A DNA stretch of 64,000 nucleotides from Vermamoeba vermiformis. Its lineage: Eukaryota > Tubulinea > Echinamoebida. The notes beneath the pieces were generated by a model that saw nothing but the letters and a program-made list of their open reading frames with translations, was not told where the DNA came from and ran no database searches. Positions 39,031 through 53,744 of the stretch are shown here, one piece after another. Made by a program: the position numbers and the translations under genes. Numbering within the stretch: position 1 is the first letter of the stretch; each line of letters starts with the position of its first letter. The stretch spans positions 62,001 through 126,000 of the forward strand of contig JBEWZL010000069.1 of assembly GCA_045837725.1 (NCBI GenBank), given 5' to 3'.

Positions 39031-42000
39031 CTATTTGTTAACAATTTCGTCCTGGATCTTCTTTTTTGCTTCCTTCGAGAGCTCTTTGTAACTTGGCGAC
39101 TGTTCAATAAGACGAATATTTGATTTAATGAATTGCGCGCACTTCTTTTGGAATCTATCGACTTTGAATTCAGCAGCAAAAGTGTACGAGTCCAATGCAT
39201 CTTCGAGCTCAATGTCAAAATTCGAGCAAATAAAATCATCCAAAAATGCTTTCAATGCCGTTAACATGTACTTATGCGCCTATAAATATAGTATTAGTAT
39301 TTCAATTTTTCCGAGAATTTATATTTCATACCAATAAAATCATTTCCAAGCACGACATTGGAGACAAATTTGCAGCGTCTGAAATCTGATCGGTGTAGAT
39401 GAACTCGAGCTGAGCATGAAATTTCGTTAGAAATTACTATAAAAGGAAAGTATGGCTCAGATAACAGCAGTACGTACCACCAATAAGAAAACTTCAACAG
39501 AAATATCATCAGTGATGGGCAAGACGTATTGTTTAGCTTCGACCATTTCACTGCCAAACATGGCTGCAAAATATTGACTGCGCGCTGACAAAATGACTTT
39601 GTGCGCATAGATCTGTTTGCCGTGGATCTCGAACACAAGATCGTGGAACTCCGAGTTATTCACGTACGGCAAGAGGGCTATCAGAAGGTCAATTTTACGA
39701 GCTCGAAATTAAACGCTCAAAAACCTTACATTTGCCAAAGTGAGCAGGCATAGCTATTTTAGGCAAAGTAATTTTCTCAGCTTTGCAATACTTTGCCAAA
39801 ATTTCAAAATCTTGCGTGGCCTCATACTTCTTCGCGAGTGCAGCTAATTGATCTAACACTTGCTAAAAAAGGAAATTGCGTTAGAAGTGACAACCTATCG
39901 TGCATAGCGATATAGATTATTACCTTATTTGGGAACCAATCAATGGCACCGTAGTACAGGTAATGCACGAAGGCACGCAGAGCATATGCATCCAATGGAA
40001 CAACAGGTTGAGTGACAGTAACTTCAATAGGACCCTTTTGACCATCACTCGTGTTCGTGTTGTTTCCAATTGCCACAGGCTTGTTGAACTCTTCGTTTGA
40101 CACGCCAAGGATTTGCGGGAAGAAACTGCACGCGGAAAGCAACAAAATACGATGTGCTTTGATTCTCTGTCCCTATGAACCGAACGAAATCAATATACCA
40201 TATCGCCTCTTCAAAGGTCATATGACTTGCAATAATATTTTTATCTCGACTTACCCCAATGTTAATGACAATGTCGTGGTGATCGCCTGAGTGAATCAGA
40301 CTTCTAAAGCCGGAAATCAACGTGTCAAATGACTCGTTCTTTTTCAAGAACTCGATGACCGGAACATTCTCAGCTAAGCACGCGTAGTCAATGGCGCGAA
40401 GTCCGTTCGCTCCCACGAAGTTGATATTAACTTGACCACTGTTCAGAGTGCTCTGGATCTCGGATACGGTACCTCTAAAGGCTTTTTGTAGGATTACTTG
40501 ATGACCGCCGATGTCTGAGTACTTGGATCTAGCTCGCAAAATATCTCGAATTCTCATACTGTGCGCCGCTAACCACGTTCGTTGACCTTCAATAGAGGAT
40601 AAATCGAGCTAAATAATAAATTTTTTATTATTAAACGAGTGGTAATAAAGAGGTTAATAGAAACATACCTCGGCACCGTTATCAAACAGGAATGTTAGCG
40701 CCAAATTCTGACCACACAATGCAGCGTAGTAAACAGGCACTGTATATTAATAAACATTAATATGATATTAATTACGTCCCATGTGCTCAAAACTTCTTAC
40801 GATTGCCGTGTTCGTCTTTCTTGTTCACATTAACTTTTTCTTTAAAGACGTAATTACGCAGGTATTCCATGCTGCCAGTCTTTGCCGCATAATAAATATC
40901 CATATAATCCGCTATAAAGAATGTTAGTTATATTTTCTAGCAGTTAATGACCGGGCAAAAGTATCAAATTGCGAGTGACGTACCCGAAGACCTTAAGACA
41001 CCTCGGCCGCTTGAAGTTCGTAACATGAGTCTGTCAGACACGTGTGCGTCGTCCTTGGGAATGTCATTGATATTTGCAGGTGTGACATTCGTCTCTTTGT
41101 AGCCCCAAAATGACTCCGTAAGACCGAGTCCACCTTCGATTTGTTGAGATTCGATGAGTCTTCGCAATGACTTCCAAGCTTTCTTAGGTGTATCAGGAGT
41201 ATTAGCTCGATGCCATAAAGTGAAATATTTATCATGGACTTGTTCGGCAATGACACAACGAGTGTTTTGTTCTCCTTGAACTAACCAGTAAATTGCACGG
41301 ATATGAGGCAGTTCCGGTGCTGTAAGTACGACGTATTGGTCTATAATAAGACATTAATTAGTTCACTAAGATCGCTTAGTCTTGACAGAAATAAATATGG
41401 AGTAAATGACAGACAGCGGATCTAGGAAATTTGATGGAAGAAAGTTGGCTACGTACTGAACTTTTTTTGATTAATCATCTGTAATTTGGCCGTATTATAT
41501 GATGCGTGAGTGTCCATATACGGCTGAAGAGCCTCCACTTCCAACTCTTCATCAACAACTACCAACTCCTCAACGGGATCCAATTTGAATTCTAAATCGA
41601 ATTAGTACGGTTCATATAGATAGTTTAAATAATATTACCAGATTCGAGAATAAAGTTTAACGTAGCATCGAATTTTGTCTCCTTATGGAACCCATAAAAG
41701 GCGGTTGTAGTTTGGTTTGAGTTGGGCTGGTTAGATACAGAATAAGTTGCTTTATGAGTCTTCTTTCGAATGCTCGTAAATTCTAATGGAATTGTTGCCG
41801 TGCCAGCCGCTACATGAATAAGATAAGATTGCTTGTCGCCGAGTTGGATCAAAGATCTTTAATCAAACCTACCTTCATGTGGCATATTATAATGGCGCTT
41901 TATAAAAAACTCTATTATCAAATAGCCTCCAACAAAGTCCCTAGATAAGCTAAAAACGCGGTTAGAAACAATTTGCAATTCAAATGAGAAATTTAATTTT

Positions 42001-42364
42001 ATTTTAATTACCGCCAAATATTGCAGTATAAATAGAATGTAATATTAATAATTTAATTGAGTATTTAAAATTGCTACTTCTTACCCCAACGTTGCGGAAG
42101 ACCAAGTTTCCGTTGGCAGCTGGCTTGTAAAATCTATTTTTTCGCCAGTCCCACTTACTACATATAACTTCTTTTTCATTGCTACGATTTCGAAATCGGA
42201 TCCGGCGTTGTGGGCAACTGGAAAATCCAGATTAGAATTCCTAACTCGATCGCAAATTTAATCTTACGATCAATGGTGACTGTAAAATCATTCGCTTGCT
42301 TTATCCGTCCCTGTATAGTGTCTTCTTTTGAAGAGTGCCCGTTGCCCATGTTACTTCGTTCCAT
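39031..42364 (-). CDS. Ankyrin-repeat protein with two BTB domains
   Basis: About fourteen minus-strand exons. The start is the ATG at 42364 (MERSNMGNGHSS), because splicing after TTGATC to TTGCCCAC carries the frame through an in-line stop. The N-terminal third is unassigned (KKLYVVSGTGEKIDFTSQLP, YWLVQGEQNTRC). Ankyrin-like repeats follow (MDIYYAAKTGSMEYLRNYVF, LPVYYAALCGQNLALTFLFDNGAE, GLRAIDYACLAENVPVIEFL). Then come two BTB domains: HDIVINIG with RILLLSACSFFPQIL, and FHDLVFEIHGKQIYAHKVIL with SARSQYFAAMF. A BACK-like helical end (LEDALDSYTFAAEFKVDRFQ) closes it. The order resembles ankyrin-BTB proteins of the ABTB group, likely Cullin-3 adaptors. Confidence 0.78.
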
Positions 42365-43093
42365 CGCAATCAAGTTTTGGTAAAGGGATAAAAAATAAAC
42401 GCAAAATTCCTCACTGACTGTTGATCATGAAACATAAAATAAATAACAGCTTCTTGGTAAAAATAAATAGCATGTTTTGTTTTTAATTGGTAGTGCTTTA
42501 TTACTTTTATCGTCGAGTACTTACCGGATGTGGCGACCAAGAAAAATTGTACCTTCGCTCTTCGAAGAACGTCAGCACTACGGTATAGCTATGAGCACTC
42601 TTATTCAATATCCGCAGTTATCGATAAATTGATAAATATCGGCAATTGTGTTAGTGGTTAATCAAAAACTGAGCTTTCCGCATCGCCATGTTCATAAGGG
42701 GATCGTCGGGCCTAGTGCATCAAACCATTGAATACATCTGCGCTATTGAAGTGGCAATGAGACCTATTACGTCGTTTGGCTGTGATCTCGCAAATAATCT
42801 CGCGTGTGAACTGCAAATCTTGCGCTGATCTGCAACGGTGAGCATCGACAAAATCGAAATTCCACTAACATCGAAACATCTTCAAAGGCAATCCAATCTA
42901 CCTACTTTCCTCTCCTAGGCTAGAGCTGCATTTCGTCGTCCACTGTATCGTCATCAACATCCAACATTGAATTGTTCGTAAATTTATTTATCCTTAGTCC
43001 TCTCGGGATCTACTATCTACTTCTATATATTCTCCACGCTAAAGAGATAAGGGGTTATATAAATTTAGGTTAAATTTTAAACAGAAAAACAAA
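42365..43093. other. Intergenic region, no gene recognised
   Basis: A 729-bp gap upstream of the ankyrin/BTB gene and downstream of the RRM gene, both on the minus strand. I find only very short frames and no tRNA or snRNA signature. GGATCT lies near 43010. Confidence 0.4.
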
Positions 43094-44322
43094 TTAACGC
43101 GGATCGAGTCTCTGTCGCTTTTCAGGTCGTCGATCAGGTCCAGGTGAAGGACTACGGCTTCTCTTACGGCCGTCTGCAAACACGTCGTTAGTTCGTATGC
43201 AAATAATATATTTTCATTTCTACTTACATTCTGGGGGAGGAGGGCTTCGACGAGGAGGAGGCGATCGAGATCTGTATCGACCACCGCCACCATAACCTCT
43301 GTCACCTCTATAAACGCGATATATCAGTAACGGACCACAGTGCCAATATAAGAATGTAGAAGAGTGCAACATTGTAATGTAGAGATAAAGAAGCTCGATC
43401 TGCTTACCCATGAGGAGGATAATAGCCACCGCCGTAGCCACCGTGACCGCCATAACCTCTGTGAGGACGATCATAGTGATCTCTAGGGGCGTAGTGTGGA
43501 GGAGGACGACCTCGGTCTCCACGCTCGCCACCACGTTCGCGCATCTTCTTGTCGTAGCCCAAATCCCAATCCAGTCGCAACCTTCGGCCGTCGAGAGGAT
43601 AGTCTTGGTACTTATAAAAAGCCTCTTCGGCGTCTCTTCTGTGTTCAAATTCTACGAAGGCGTAACCCTTGCTCTGTCCTGTGCGTCTGAGGCAAAAAGT
43701 AAGAATCTGCAAGATTTGCAAACTGGTTGTTCTTCAACTCGTTTAAATTTGAATACTTACTGATTGAAACCAACTTTAACAAATTTAACGCGACCAAATC
43801 GCTCCATTAAATCACGTAAGTCTCTGTCGCGGATGTTGTATGACAAATTGCCAAAGAAAATTGTTTTTGAATTCTCGAGCTCACGAGGGTCTCTATATAT
43901 TTAACGCATTAGTATTACTTAGCAGGCCAACTTAGACGCTTGTTTTAAAATAATAAACCCGTGTGGACGAGAAAACTCTTTGCAGATGCCTTTTCATCCT
44001 TTGGAAGTAAAATGCTGAGGAGGAACTATAGATCTTACCTTCTATCTTTCGATCTTGAACGCGAGCGATCACGTCTGAAATCACGTCTGTCTCGAGATCT
44101 GGAACGAGAGCGATCACGTGGTGGCGGTGATCTCTCTCTCGAACGAGAGCGCGAGCGAGAACGTGAAGGCTCTCTTCTATCGGCCTCTGGCGGTGCATTA
44201 AGATCGGTAATTTGATCAACGTCAGCCTGCATAGTAGGTATTAATATTGTCCTCGGAATAAAGAAGTAAGAAATCGCACGATGATCGTCCTCGTCTACAT
44301 CCATCATTGATAAAATTTGCAT
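43094..44322 (-). CDS. RRM protein with RS-rich and glycine-rich regions
   Basis: Five exons on the minus strand. The N terminus is acidic (MMDVDEDD, ADVDQITDLNAPPEADRR) and then strongly Arg/Ser-repeated (SRSRSRSRERSPPPRDRSRS). One RRM follows with RNP2 IFFGNLSYN and RNP1 KGYAFVEF. Downstream are a Gly/Tyr-rich region (HRGYGGHGGYGGGYYPPHG), SRSPPPRR repeats and a basic KRSRSPSPGPDRRPEKRQR end. This layout fits SR or TRA2-type splicing factors acting in the nucleus. The start is uncertain: ATG 44322 is the first in frame, while 44232 would begin at MQADVDQ and skips a stretch that reads poorly as protein. Confidence 0.83.
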
Positions 44323-44655
44323 ATTTAATTACTAAATTTGCTGATTTTTATTGCCCTTAAGGCGAGTTTGAATGGTAATTAAATCTGCTCATCTTCGCAA
44401 GATTCGACGTTGAAAATAGCTTCACAAAATTCCATAAAAGATCATGATCGTACCATTATGTGTGGGTTACGTGTGCAATGAAAGTTCAATAAAGACCAGC
44501 CCAAACGACCAGCAACAATTTTTTTATTTTGGGAAGGAATTTGTCGGAGGATCTGCGGGTTGGCAAGAAAATGGCTCGCTGAATGAAATTAAAAACCATA
44601 CTAGCTCTACATAAATAGCAACAAGCATTATAATATAATTCTCGCATCGTCAAAG
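44323..44655. promoter_or_regulatory. Divergent promoter between RRM and kinase genes
   Basis: This 333-bp gap separates two divergent start codons. No repeat or recognisable box was seen apart from GGATCTG near 44550. Confidence 0.35.
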
Positions 44656-46720
<2,065 letters not shown>

Positions 46721-46751
46721 AACCATTTTAAATTTATGTATACGATACGAA

Positions 46752-47027
46752 TTATGCCAATGTATTTATTTCCTCACCTTGTATAATGCAATTAATAATT
46801 AATAAATTGTAAGTACTCTTCACAACTTGCTTGCGGTCCGCAGTGGGCTCGTAAATCATCCCACGGTGAAGTACTCCTCGATAATATTTATAGTACGTAA
46901 AATCCCGTTTATAGGGTCGCAAAGTTGTCATACAAAGCTCACACACTCGAGAAAGTTCGTGTAGTATCACGAAAAATTGAATTAGCTTCAAATTGATTTT
47001 AGCAATATAAATCAGCATCTCCTTCAT
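46752..47027 (-). CDS. Possible small protein (91 aa), low support
   Basis: An uninterrupted minus-strand frame with an ATG start and a moderately protein-like composition (ELSRVCELCMTTLRPYKRDF). No family is recognised and no splice support is visible. It overlaps the likely 3' UTR of the kinase gene on the other strand, so it may be chance. Confidence 0.2.
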   Translation of the reverse strand: MKEMLIYIAKINLKLIQFFVILHELSRVCELCMTTLRPYKRDFTYYKYYRGVLHRGMIYEPTADRKQVVKSTYNLLIINCIIQGEEINTLA

Positions 47028-47168
47028 TGAAAATATATTTGCATAATTCTCTATGGACCGTAAAATGCAAAGTGGTGCGAATTGAATTTTGAATCGAAGA
47101 TCGAAAAACGCGCGTGCCCAAAAATTCGCCTCTATTTTTAAGTAAAGAAAGAAATATAGATGTACCGA

Positions 47169-47332
47169 TGTATGAAGGTCTCGGGCAAGGAAAAGGATTG
47201 GTCAGTTTTACGGAAGATAAAAGAAAATTTACGTTTTCTGATCAAAGAAAAAAGCGGAGAATAATGGAAGAATTAATGCTAAACAAGCTAGTTCGTGAAC
47301 TTACGTTATCGATGCAAATGAAAGTTCATTAG
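47169..47332 (+). CDS. Possible small basic protein (about 54 aa), low support
   Basis: An ATG-started frame (MYEGLGQGKGLVSF, then DQRKKRRIMEELMLNKLVRE) inside the otherwise empty 46721-47626 spacer. The in-frame extension upstream lacks an ATG. The lysine/arginine-rich helix reads like protein, but no family is recognised. It may be a fragment. Confidence 0.22.
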
Positions 47333-47596
47333 AGAGGTTCGAACATCAATTACTGGCCCGAAAGTGCTGTTCAAAGGCAGAGTTCGGCCGATTCGTGGTC
47401 GAAGCATCCAGAAGAGGCAAAGGCCTGGCACGCAAGGCCACGCGAGGAAAGGTCCATCAATAATTCCCTGAATCTCTAAAAATAGAGAACAGCAGAATTT
47501 ACATCAGTTTCCTAAGATTACAATGCGGTTGACCAAAGTTTGACGATCTGGCCATAAAAAGAAAATTTTTCGCGTTTTTCAATTTCATAACAATAA

Positions 47597-48547
<951 letters not shown>

Positions 48548-48578
48548 ATCTGTTCCAACGGATTTACTTGTACATTTA

Positions 48579-48601
48579 GCGCTTCATGAAGCGCGAATAA
48601 A
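48579..48601 (+). terminator. Polyubiquitin 3' hairpin and poly(A) signal
   Basis: A perfect 16-bp palindrome (GCGCTTCATGAAGCGC, 48579-48594) lies 31 bp after the polyubiquitin stop and is followed immediately by AATAAA at 48596-48601. It could fold as an RNA stem next to the cleavage signal. The AATAAA role is standard; the hairpin role is inference. Confidence 0.6.
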
Positions 48602-48712
48602 TGTCTGATTACTCATAATAATGTTTGTACGTTTTTGTCGTTAAATTAGAACTTACCCAACGGGTCAATTTCGTTTACTGATCCTTCGCATCTCTTTCGT
48701 GCAACTGTCGCC

Positions 48713-50669
48713 ATGTTAACAACCACAAAAGTCGTAAAAGCAGTTTCGACTGTGACTTCCAGGTCCCTAAGGAGCGTTCAAGCCTCTACTGGCGCTGCTT
48801 CTTTGTTCCACACACAGGCTGTCAGACGTGGATTGTCTCCTCAATCCCCTGAAGAATGTAATTACAACCGAGCAGAAAACGTCAAATAATTTTAATAATA
48901 TTATTTTGCTTCGTGGTAACACGCGCTAAACATTTTTCAGCAATTACTATCGCTTCCTTGATTATTTAAAATTAGATCGAGGATAATTATTATTTGTGTG
49001 CGTCCAGAGAACTAATTTATTGCAGATATCAATACACATAGGACACCACTTCGTGTTAGAAAAGCACAATTCGCCTCGTTGATTAATGAATGGAATAACA
49101 AAAATAATACCGCAAAACAGAGTGGATTTGCAAGAGATTGGGTCATTAAAGGTAAGAAATAATACTACAAATCGCCACATATTTTTATGATTTATTTTGG
49201 CCGTTATACAATCGTTTTGCATAATTATTAATTAATTTATGTCGATCAGCCGCTGCTATTATTGAAAGACCAGAAATTATTGCTCCTGAAGACCCTGAGT
49301 GGTTGGTTAAATACAGACAATGGCGAGAAAAGTAAGTTATGCACATTATTGATAATACAGCATATTTAGCAGCGTGTCAACAACGAGTCAAATCAATCGA
49401 ATGATCGTTATGGCGACAAGTTACAGTTGATAATTATTATACAAACCATGTACCACTCTAAAATATTAAGCGCCTGCTATAATTTTACCGCAACGGTTAC
49501 AATTAGCTCGATATTAATAGACAGTTTCGAAAGCTGTAACACGATGACTGACACGTATAATTATTGACGCATAATTGCTTTGTAGGTGGGAAGCGCCAAT
49601 TAAACAACAAATGCCTGATATTAAGACACTCTTAGAAGACGAAGATAAAAAGGCTTCTGGTGTTTCCACTGCCACTGGTGATAAAAAAGTAAGTGAACTT
49701 ATTCGCGGAGGCTTCTTCGAGCACCGTGCATAGAGATCTTAATTCAGCCATTTAATACGGTATATTGAAATCGAGCAGCATTTGATTATTTGATTTCTTA
49801 ATACGCGTGTGGTATTAACGTGGTACTTCAGGAAAAGAAAAAGAAGAAGGAAAAGAAGGGAGCCACTGAGACTGAAGATGAGGAAGCTAAGGCTAAGCGA
49901 GAAAGAGAGAGCAGAGCTGAGGAGTTGAGAAAGGCTAACGAGACTCAATCTGCTGAATTATTCGGTCCCAGAATCACTGAAGCTGATAAAGCAAATGATC
50001 GCAAGTCGTTGTACCGCAAATTGGACAAGAAGTTGTTCTTGATCGTCAAGCGAAAGCGAGACCAACACACTTGGCAATTCCCTCAAGGCGATTGGGTCAA
50101 GGGTGAAATGATTCGTGAGGTATGTACACGCGACACGTCGGTGAAACAAACAAATTTTCTTTCTTGATCTTCTCTCAATATCTCCGACCATTGCTGGTGT
50201 GCAATGAGCATTATTAACCGTTGTTATGATAGTCTGGTCAACGCCAGTTCATCGAAAAGTTCTCCTCTGATTTGGACGTCTATTTCTCTGGAAACTGCCC
50301 TCAAGGCGTCTACGGCTACGAGTTCCCTCGTGATGTTCAAAAGAAAATGAATGCTTATGGAGCTAAGGTAGGCACCTACTAGATGATGCACTGGTTGTTA
50401 CTTGTTATATTGAATGGCAATCTATAATACGATCGATTATTTCCGTGGTTGGTACGCGGATCTGATATTTTTTTTAGGTCTTCTTTATGTATGGATATTA
50501 TATCAAGGGCTCTCTTAAGATTATGGACGACAGCATCGTTGACTATTTGTGGGTTACTAAGGAAGAATTGGCTGAGTACTTGGATCCCGAGACCTACAAG
50601 TTCGTCTCTCAAATGTTGCCGGACACTTTCGTTGATCACACCGTACAAAAGGTCCATTACATTATTTAA
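48713..50669 (+). CDS. MRPL46: Mitochondrial large-subunit ribosomal protein mL46
   Basis: Seven or so exons in phase. The first encodes a Ser/Thr/Arg-rich presequence (MLTTTKVVKAVSTVTSRSLR) typical of mitochondrial import. The middle has a long charged helix rich in Lys/Glu (EKKKKKEKKGATETEDEEAK). The C-terminal half shows the divergent Nudix-like mL46 core: LYRKLDKKLFLIVKRKRDQ, TWQFPQGDWVKGEMIRE, then FPRDVQKKMNAYGAKVFFMY and VDYLWVTKEELAEYLDPETY. The canonical Nudix catalytic glutamates are not conserved, as expected for mL46. It acts in the mitoribosome. Confidence 0.9.
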
Positions 50670-50844
50670 AATCAGTGCGAAAAACTTGAATATAAATGAA
50701 ATAATAATCGAAAATAAAACGTGAATATTCAAAATGCTTGATCTCTGCGCGATCGCGTGACTTCACGCTTGGATTGAACGTAATAACGTTATGTATAACT
50801 ATACCATTTATAACACTATTTACATTAATTACAGGTGGTCAGAT

Positions 50845-51258
50845 CTATTGCTTCTGATCCTTTTGTTGTTGTTGTTGTTTGGCTCGTTCTTTAAGCTGAT
50901 TCTCGTGTTTGACGCGCAATTGCTCCATAAAATTTTCCCATTTTTGTTTCATTTCATCATCTTGCGGTGCTGAGGCTGTAGCTTTAACGGCGTGTTCATC
51001 TGCGACAGATCTTGTTATTATTTTCAATTATTTTTAAAATTTGAAATCACCCCAAAAGACTCAGTAATTTAATGCAAGTTGTCAGACATAGCTATTTTTG
51101 TCTTTGGAAAAATTATTGTCCACTAATTTTGCTTTCACGGATGTCAAGATCGCTCGTTAGTACTTACAGAAGCCAGACTTGATCATTACAAACTCCATTA
51201 ATCCACCAAAAACGAACGATACAGCACATAGCTTTCCGATATACCTTGACATTGACAT
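50845..51258 (-). CDS. Small membrane protein, SMIM4/UQCC5-like
   Basis: Two exons give about 80 residues. The first encodes one hydrophobic segment with FVFGGLMEFVMIKSGFY, resembling the FFxLGGxMExxMIK block of SMIM4 (UQCC5), a mitochondrial inner-membrane factor for complex III assembly. The acceptor TCGCAG near 51000 keeps the frame. The second exon is a charged helix with KWENFMEQLRVKHENQ and a QQQQQ run. The match is short, so the assignment is tentative. Confidence 0.55.
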
Positions 51259-51381
51259 CGTGCGTGGTGTTCTGATCAAAATTGTTTGTGAGATCCGAAT
51301 TTACTACCTAACTTTCTTACAACCCGGAGCAAATTAAAACAATAATTTATTTATATAAGTTCAACAGCGTATTTATAATTA

Positions 51382-53400
51382 TTAAACATCTTTCTTGTCG
51401 TCCATGGGGATCTCGCGGCTCAACTTTAAGCTACCAGCACAACGCTACAAAGCAACATTAGTAATTGATCTACACGGATCATATCTTGCATTGAGTTTAC
51501 CTTGCTCAAGCCGTGCGCGAAGGCGTGTTGCTTATTCTTGGTGAATCGAATGTTAGGGCGCAAGTACTTCAAGTAACCGTCCCATGGCACGTTAGCCAAA
51601 CCAGCTTTGCGTGCAATCATAGACTAAGAACGTCAAACCAAGTTAATAAATGCTTATTAGGCGGCAGCGAAGTAGTGCTGATATGCATGTGATGAATTAC
51701 AGAACATTTTGGATAAATAAAAGTTTGTCAAAAAAGTGGATGTGGCACGTACCTTAACACGCTCAGAAAATTGTTCAGGAGTCTCATTAGGTTGTTTCGT
51801 TTGAGGCTCCAAGAACCAGACGTCGCATACAACAGCCCAGCTCGTCATCAATTTAAACAAGTGTTGCCAAATAGTTTGAATACGACTGTTCCAGAACGCA
51901 TCCACGAACAACTTACTAAACAGAAAAAACCATTAGAGGAGTGCTTGGCGTGCTTAATCGAATGGGCACTTACTTGTACTTGATGGCAACGGGGTAGACT
52001 GTAGCACCCAACTCGAAAGCACCCTTCTTGAACATAATTACATATTCGTTATTTACACAGACTCCTTCAGGGAAGATCAACAAAGGGTTGTTGTTCGGGT
52101 TGTTAATATGTTCCTTAATACTAAATAAAGACACTTAATTAGCACGAGAGTTTCAATTGCAACTAGCGATATTTTCACTTACGTTCTAGCGACCTTTTCA
52201 CGGTCCTTAGCTTCGTTACGTTGGAACCAAATGCCTCCCAAGCAGCCCAACACGCGGTCTTGAATCAAGCCTATAAAGTTCGTTAGTAAAAGTGAGTTCG
52301 TTAGTGCGATCTGAGACGGTTGGATCGTACCCATCATGCCGGGGTGTTTTTGACCGACCACTGCAAAGCTCATGTACTGCGACAAGACAACGACGTCAAT
52401 GACTGAGCTGTGATTGGCCACAAAGACTTGATTGGCGTGGCGGTGCGGACGAGTGCCGTGAATTTTGATGACACCGCTCCATGACAGAACGAATACTGAG
52501 GCCAAGAATCGAATCAACATACGCTGCAAATATTGCCATATTAGGAAAAATGTTGGTAGTATATATTTTTTGTGATGGTGGCTTACTTGATAGTGCTCAC
52601 GTGCTTTCTTGTTGGCGCCAAAGATAAAAGAGACGAGCACGAAGCCAAGCAAAAATGCAATCCAACCAGTGATCAAGGCAAATAGTCTAATATAAATGTT
52701 AATACGAGGTCATTGAGTGCGTAACTTTTTGTGGGAAGTAAGGCAGATTTGAGTTTGAAAAGTTGTACGAACCTTAAGGGGAACAAAACACCGTATCTGA
52801 ACACTACACCCAATAAATATGCTGGCAATAAATACGCATTCCAATTCCATTTTTCTACGTCGTGGCTGGCAAAGCATTTTGTAAATTGATCCTATTTATG
52901 GAAAATTAGTCAGAAATTCGTAATCTATCGAGCTAACGAAAGATATTGTACAAAAATATTATTAACGTACCTCGACCAACGTTTGCATGCCGCCGTTAAT
53001 GAATTGCATGCCATCTGACAAATTGAAGCTGCACAAAATTAATTGTAAATATTTTTGTAAATTAATTTTGATGTTTCGCATGCAGCGCTATCAATTAATA
53101 ATATTATATTAATTCTTACATTGTTCCTTTGCGAGTTTCTTTAGCCAAATACGCGTCGATCACCTTTTGGTCATTTTCTTTTTGCAAAGCATCAACCTCC
53201 TTTTGCGAGGGCTGATAAATGGATAAAATATCCGCTCTATAATTTAAAAATTATTAATTAATCTTTTCTGCTGAGCGTATCATAATTAATTTATTCCACT
53301 GATCCGAAAGTACTATCAGGCAACGACTAATGAATAAAACGTAATAATCCTGGCATGGATATATTAATTAATAAACATACTCGTCGTTAGGGCCGCTCAT
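51382..53400 (-). CDS. Glycerol-3-phosphate acyltransferase, GPAT3/4-like
   Basis: About ten minus-strand exons from the ATG at 53400 (MSGPNDE). Two or three membrane segments (LITGWIAFLLGFVLVSFIFG; RFLASVFVLSWSGVI) precede the acyltransferase core. The catalytic HxxxxD is NHSSVIDVV, the second block is GIWFQRNEAKDREK and the third FPEGVCVNNEY. The C-terminal part (VWFLEPQTKQPNETPEQFSE, then GYLKYLRPN) is characteristic of the ER GPAT3/GPAT4 group. It makes lysophosphatidate for phospholipids and triacylglycerol. It is head-to-head with the LPCAT-like gene. Confidence 0.88.
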
Positions 53401-53744
53401 GTGTTGATCTTGTGCGGAAAATTTTCAATGTGCAAGAAATGGAGCTGGACCATTTCCCTGCTAAAGCTTTCCAAGCGTTGCGGGCACTAGTTGATACGCT
53501 TACATTATTTGAGCAGTTCTATTGCGTTCAATTTCGTTTAATGCTATTTAAGTTCCGGATCTGCGTCATTCTGGATGTAGGCCTTTCTGCAGTGCAATAT
53601 TCCCCAAACGGCATTTTACATGCAGTAAGGAGAATGGTAATATCAGACTGTTGAGTGAGTTCGTTTGTATCTATATTTAGAGCGAAATCTTATTGATGGT
53701 GATTTAGCGGTTTATTTATTTTATCAAACAGCAGATTGGAGAAG
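53401..53744. promoter_or_regulatory. Shared promoter of two acyltransferase genes
   Basis: This 344-bp gap separates divergent start codons of the GPAT-like and LPCAT-like genes, so common regulation is plausible. The frame at 53412-53654 has no family match and no flanking splice logic; I treat it as chance. Confidence 0.4.

Noticed and set aside
47330-47400. tRNA-like GGTTCGAAC loop
   Set aside because: No acceptor or anticodon arms could be folded around it.
53412-53654. 80-residue plus-strand frame between GPAT and LPCAT genes
   Set aside because: No family match, no splice logic, and it fills a likely bidirectional promoter.
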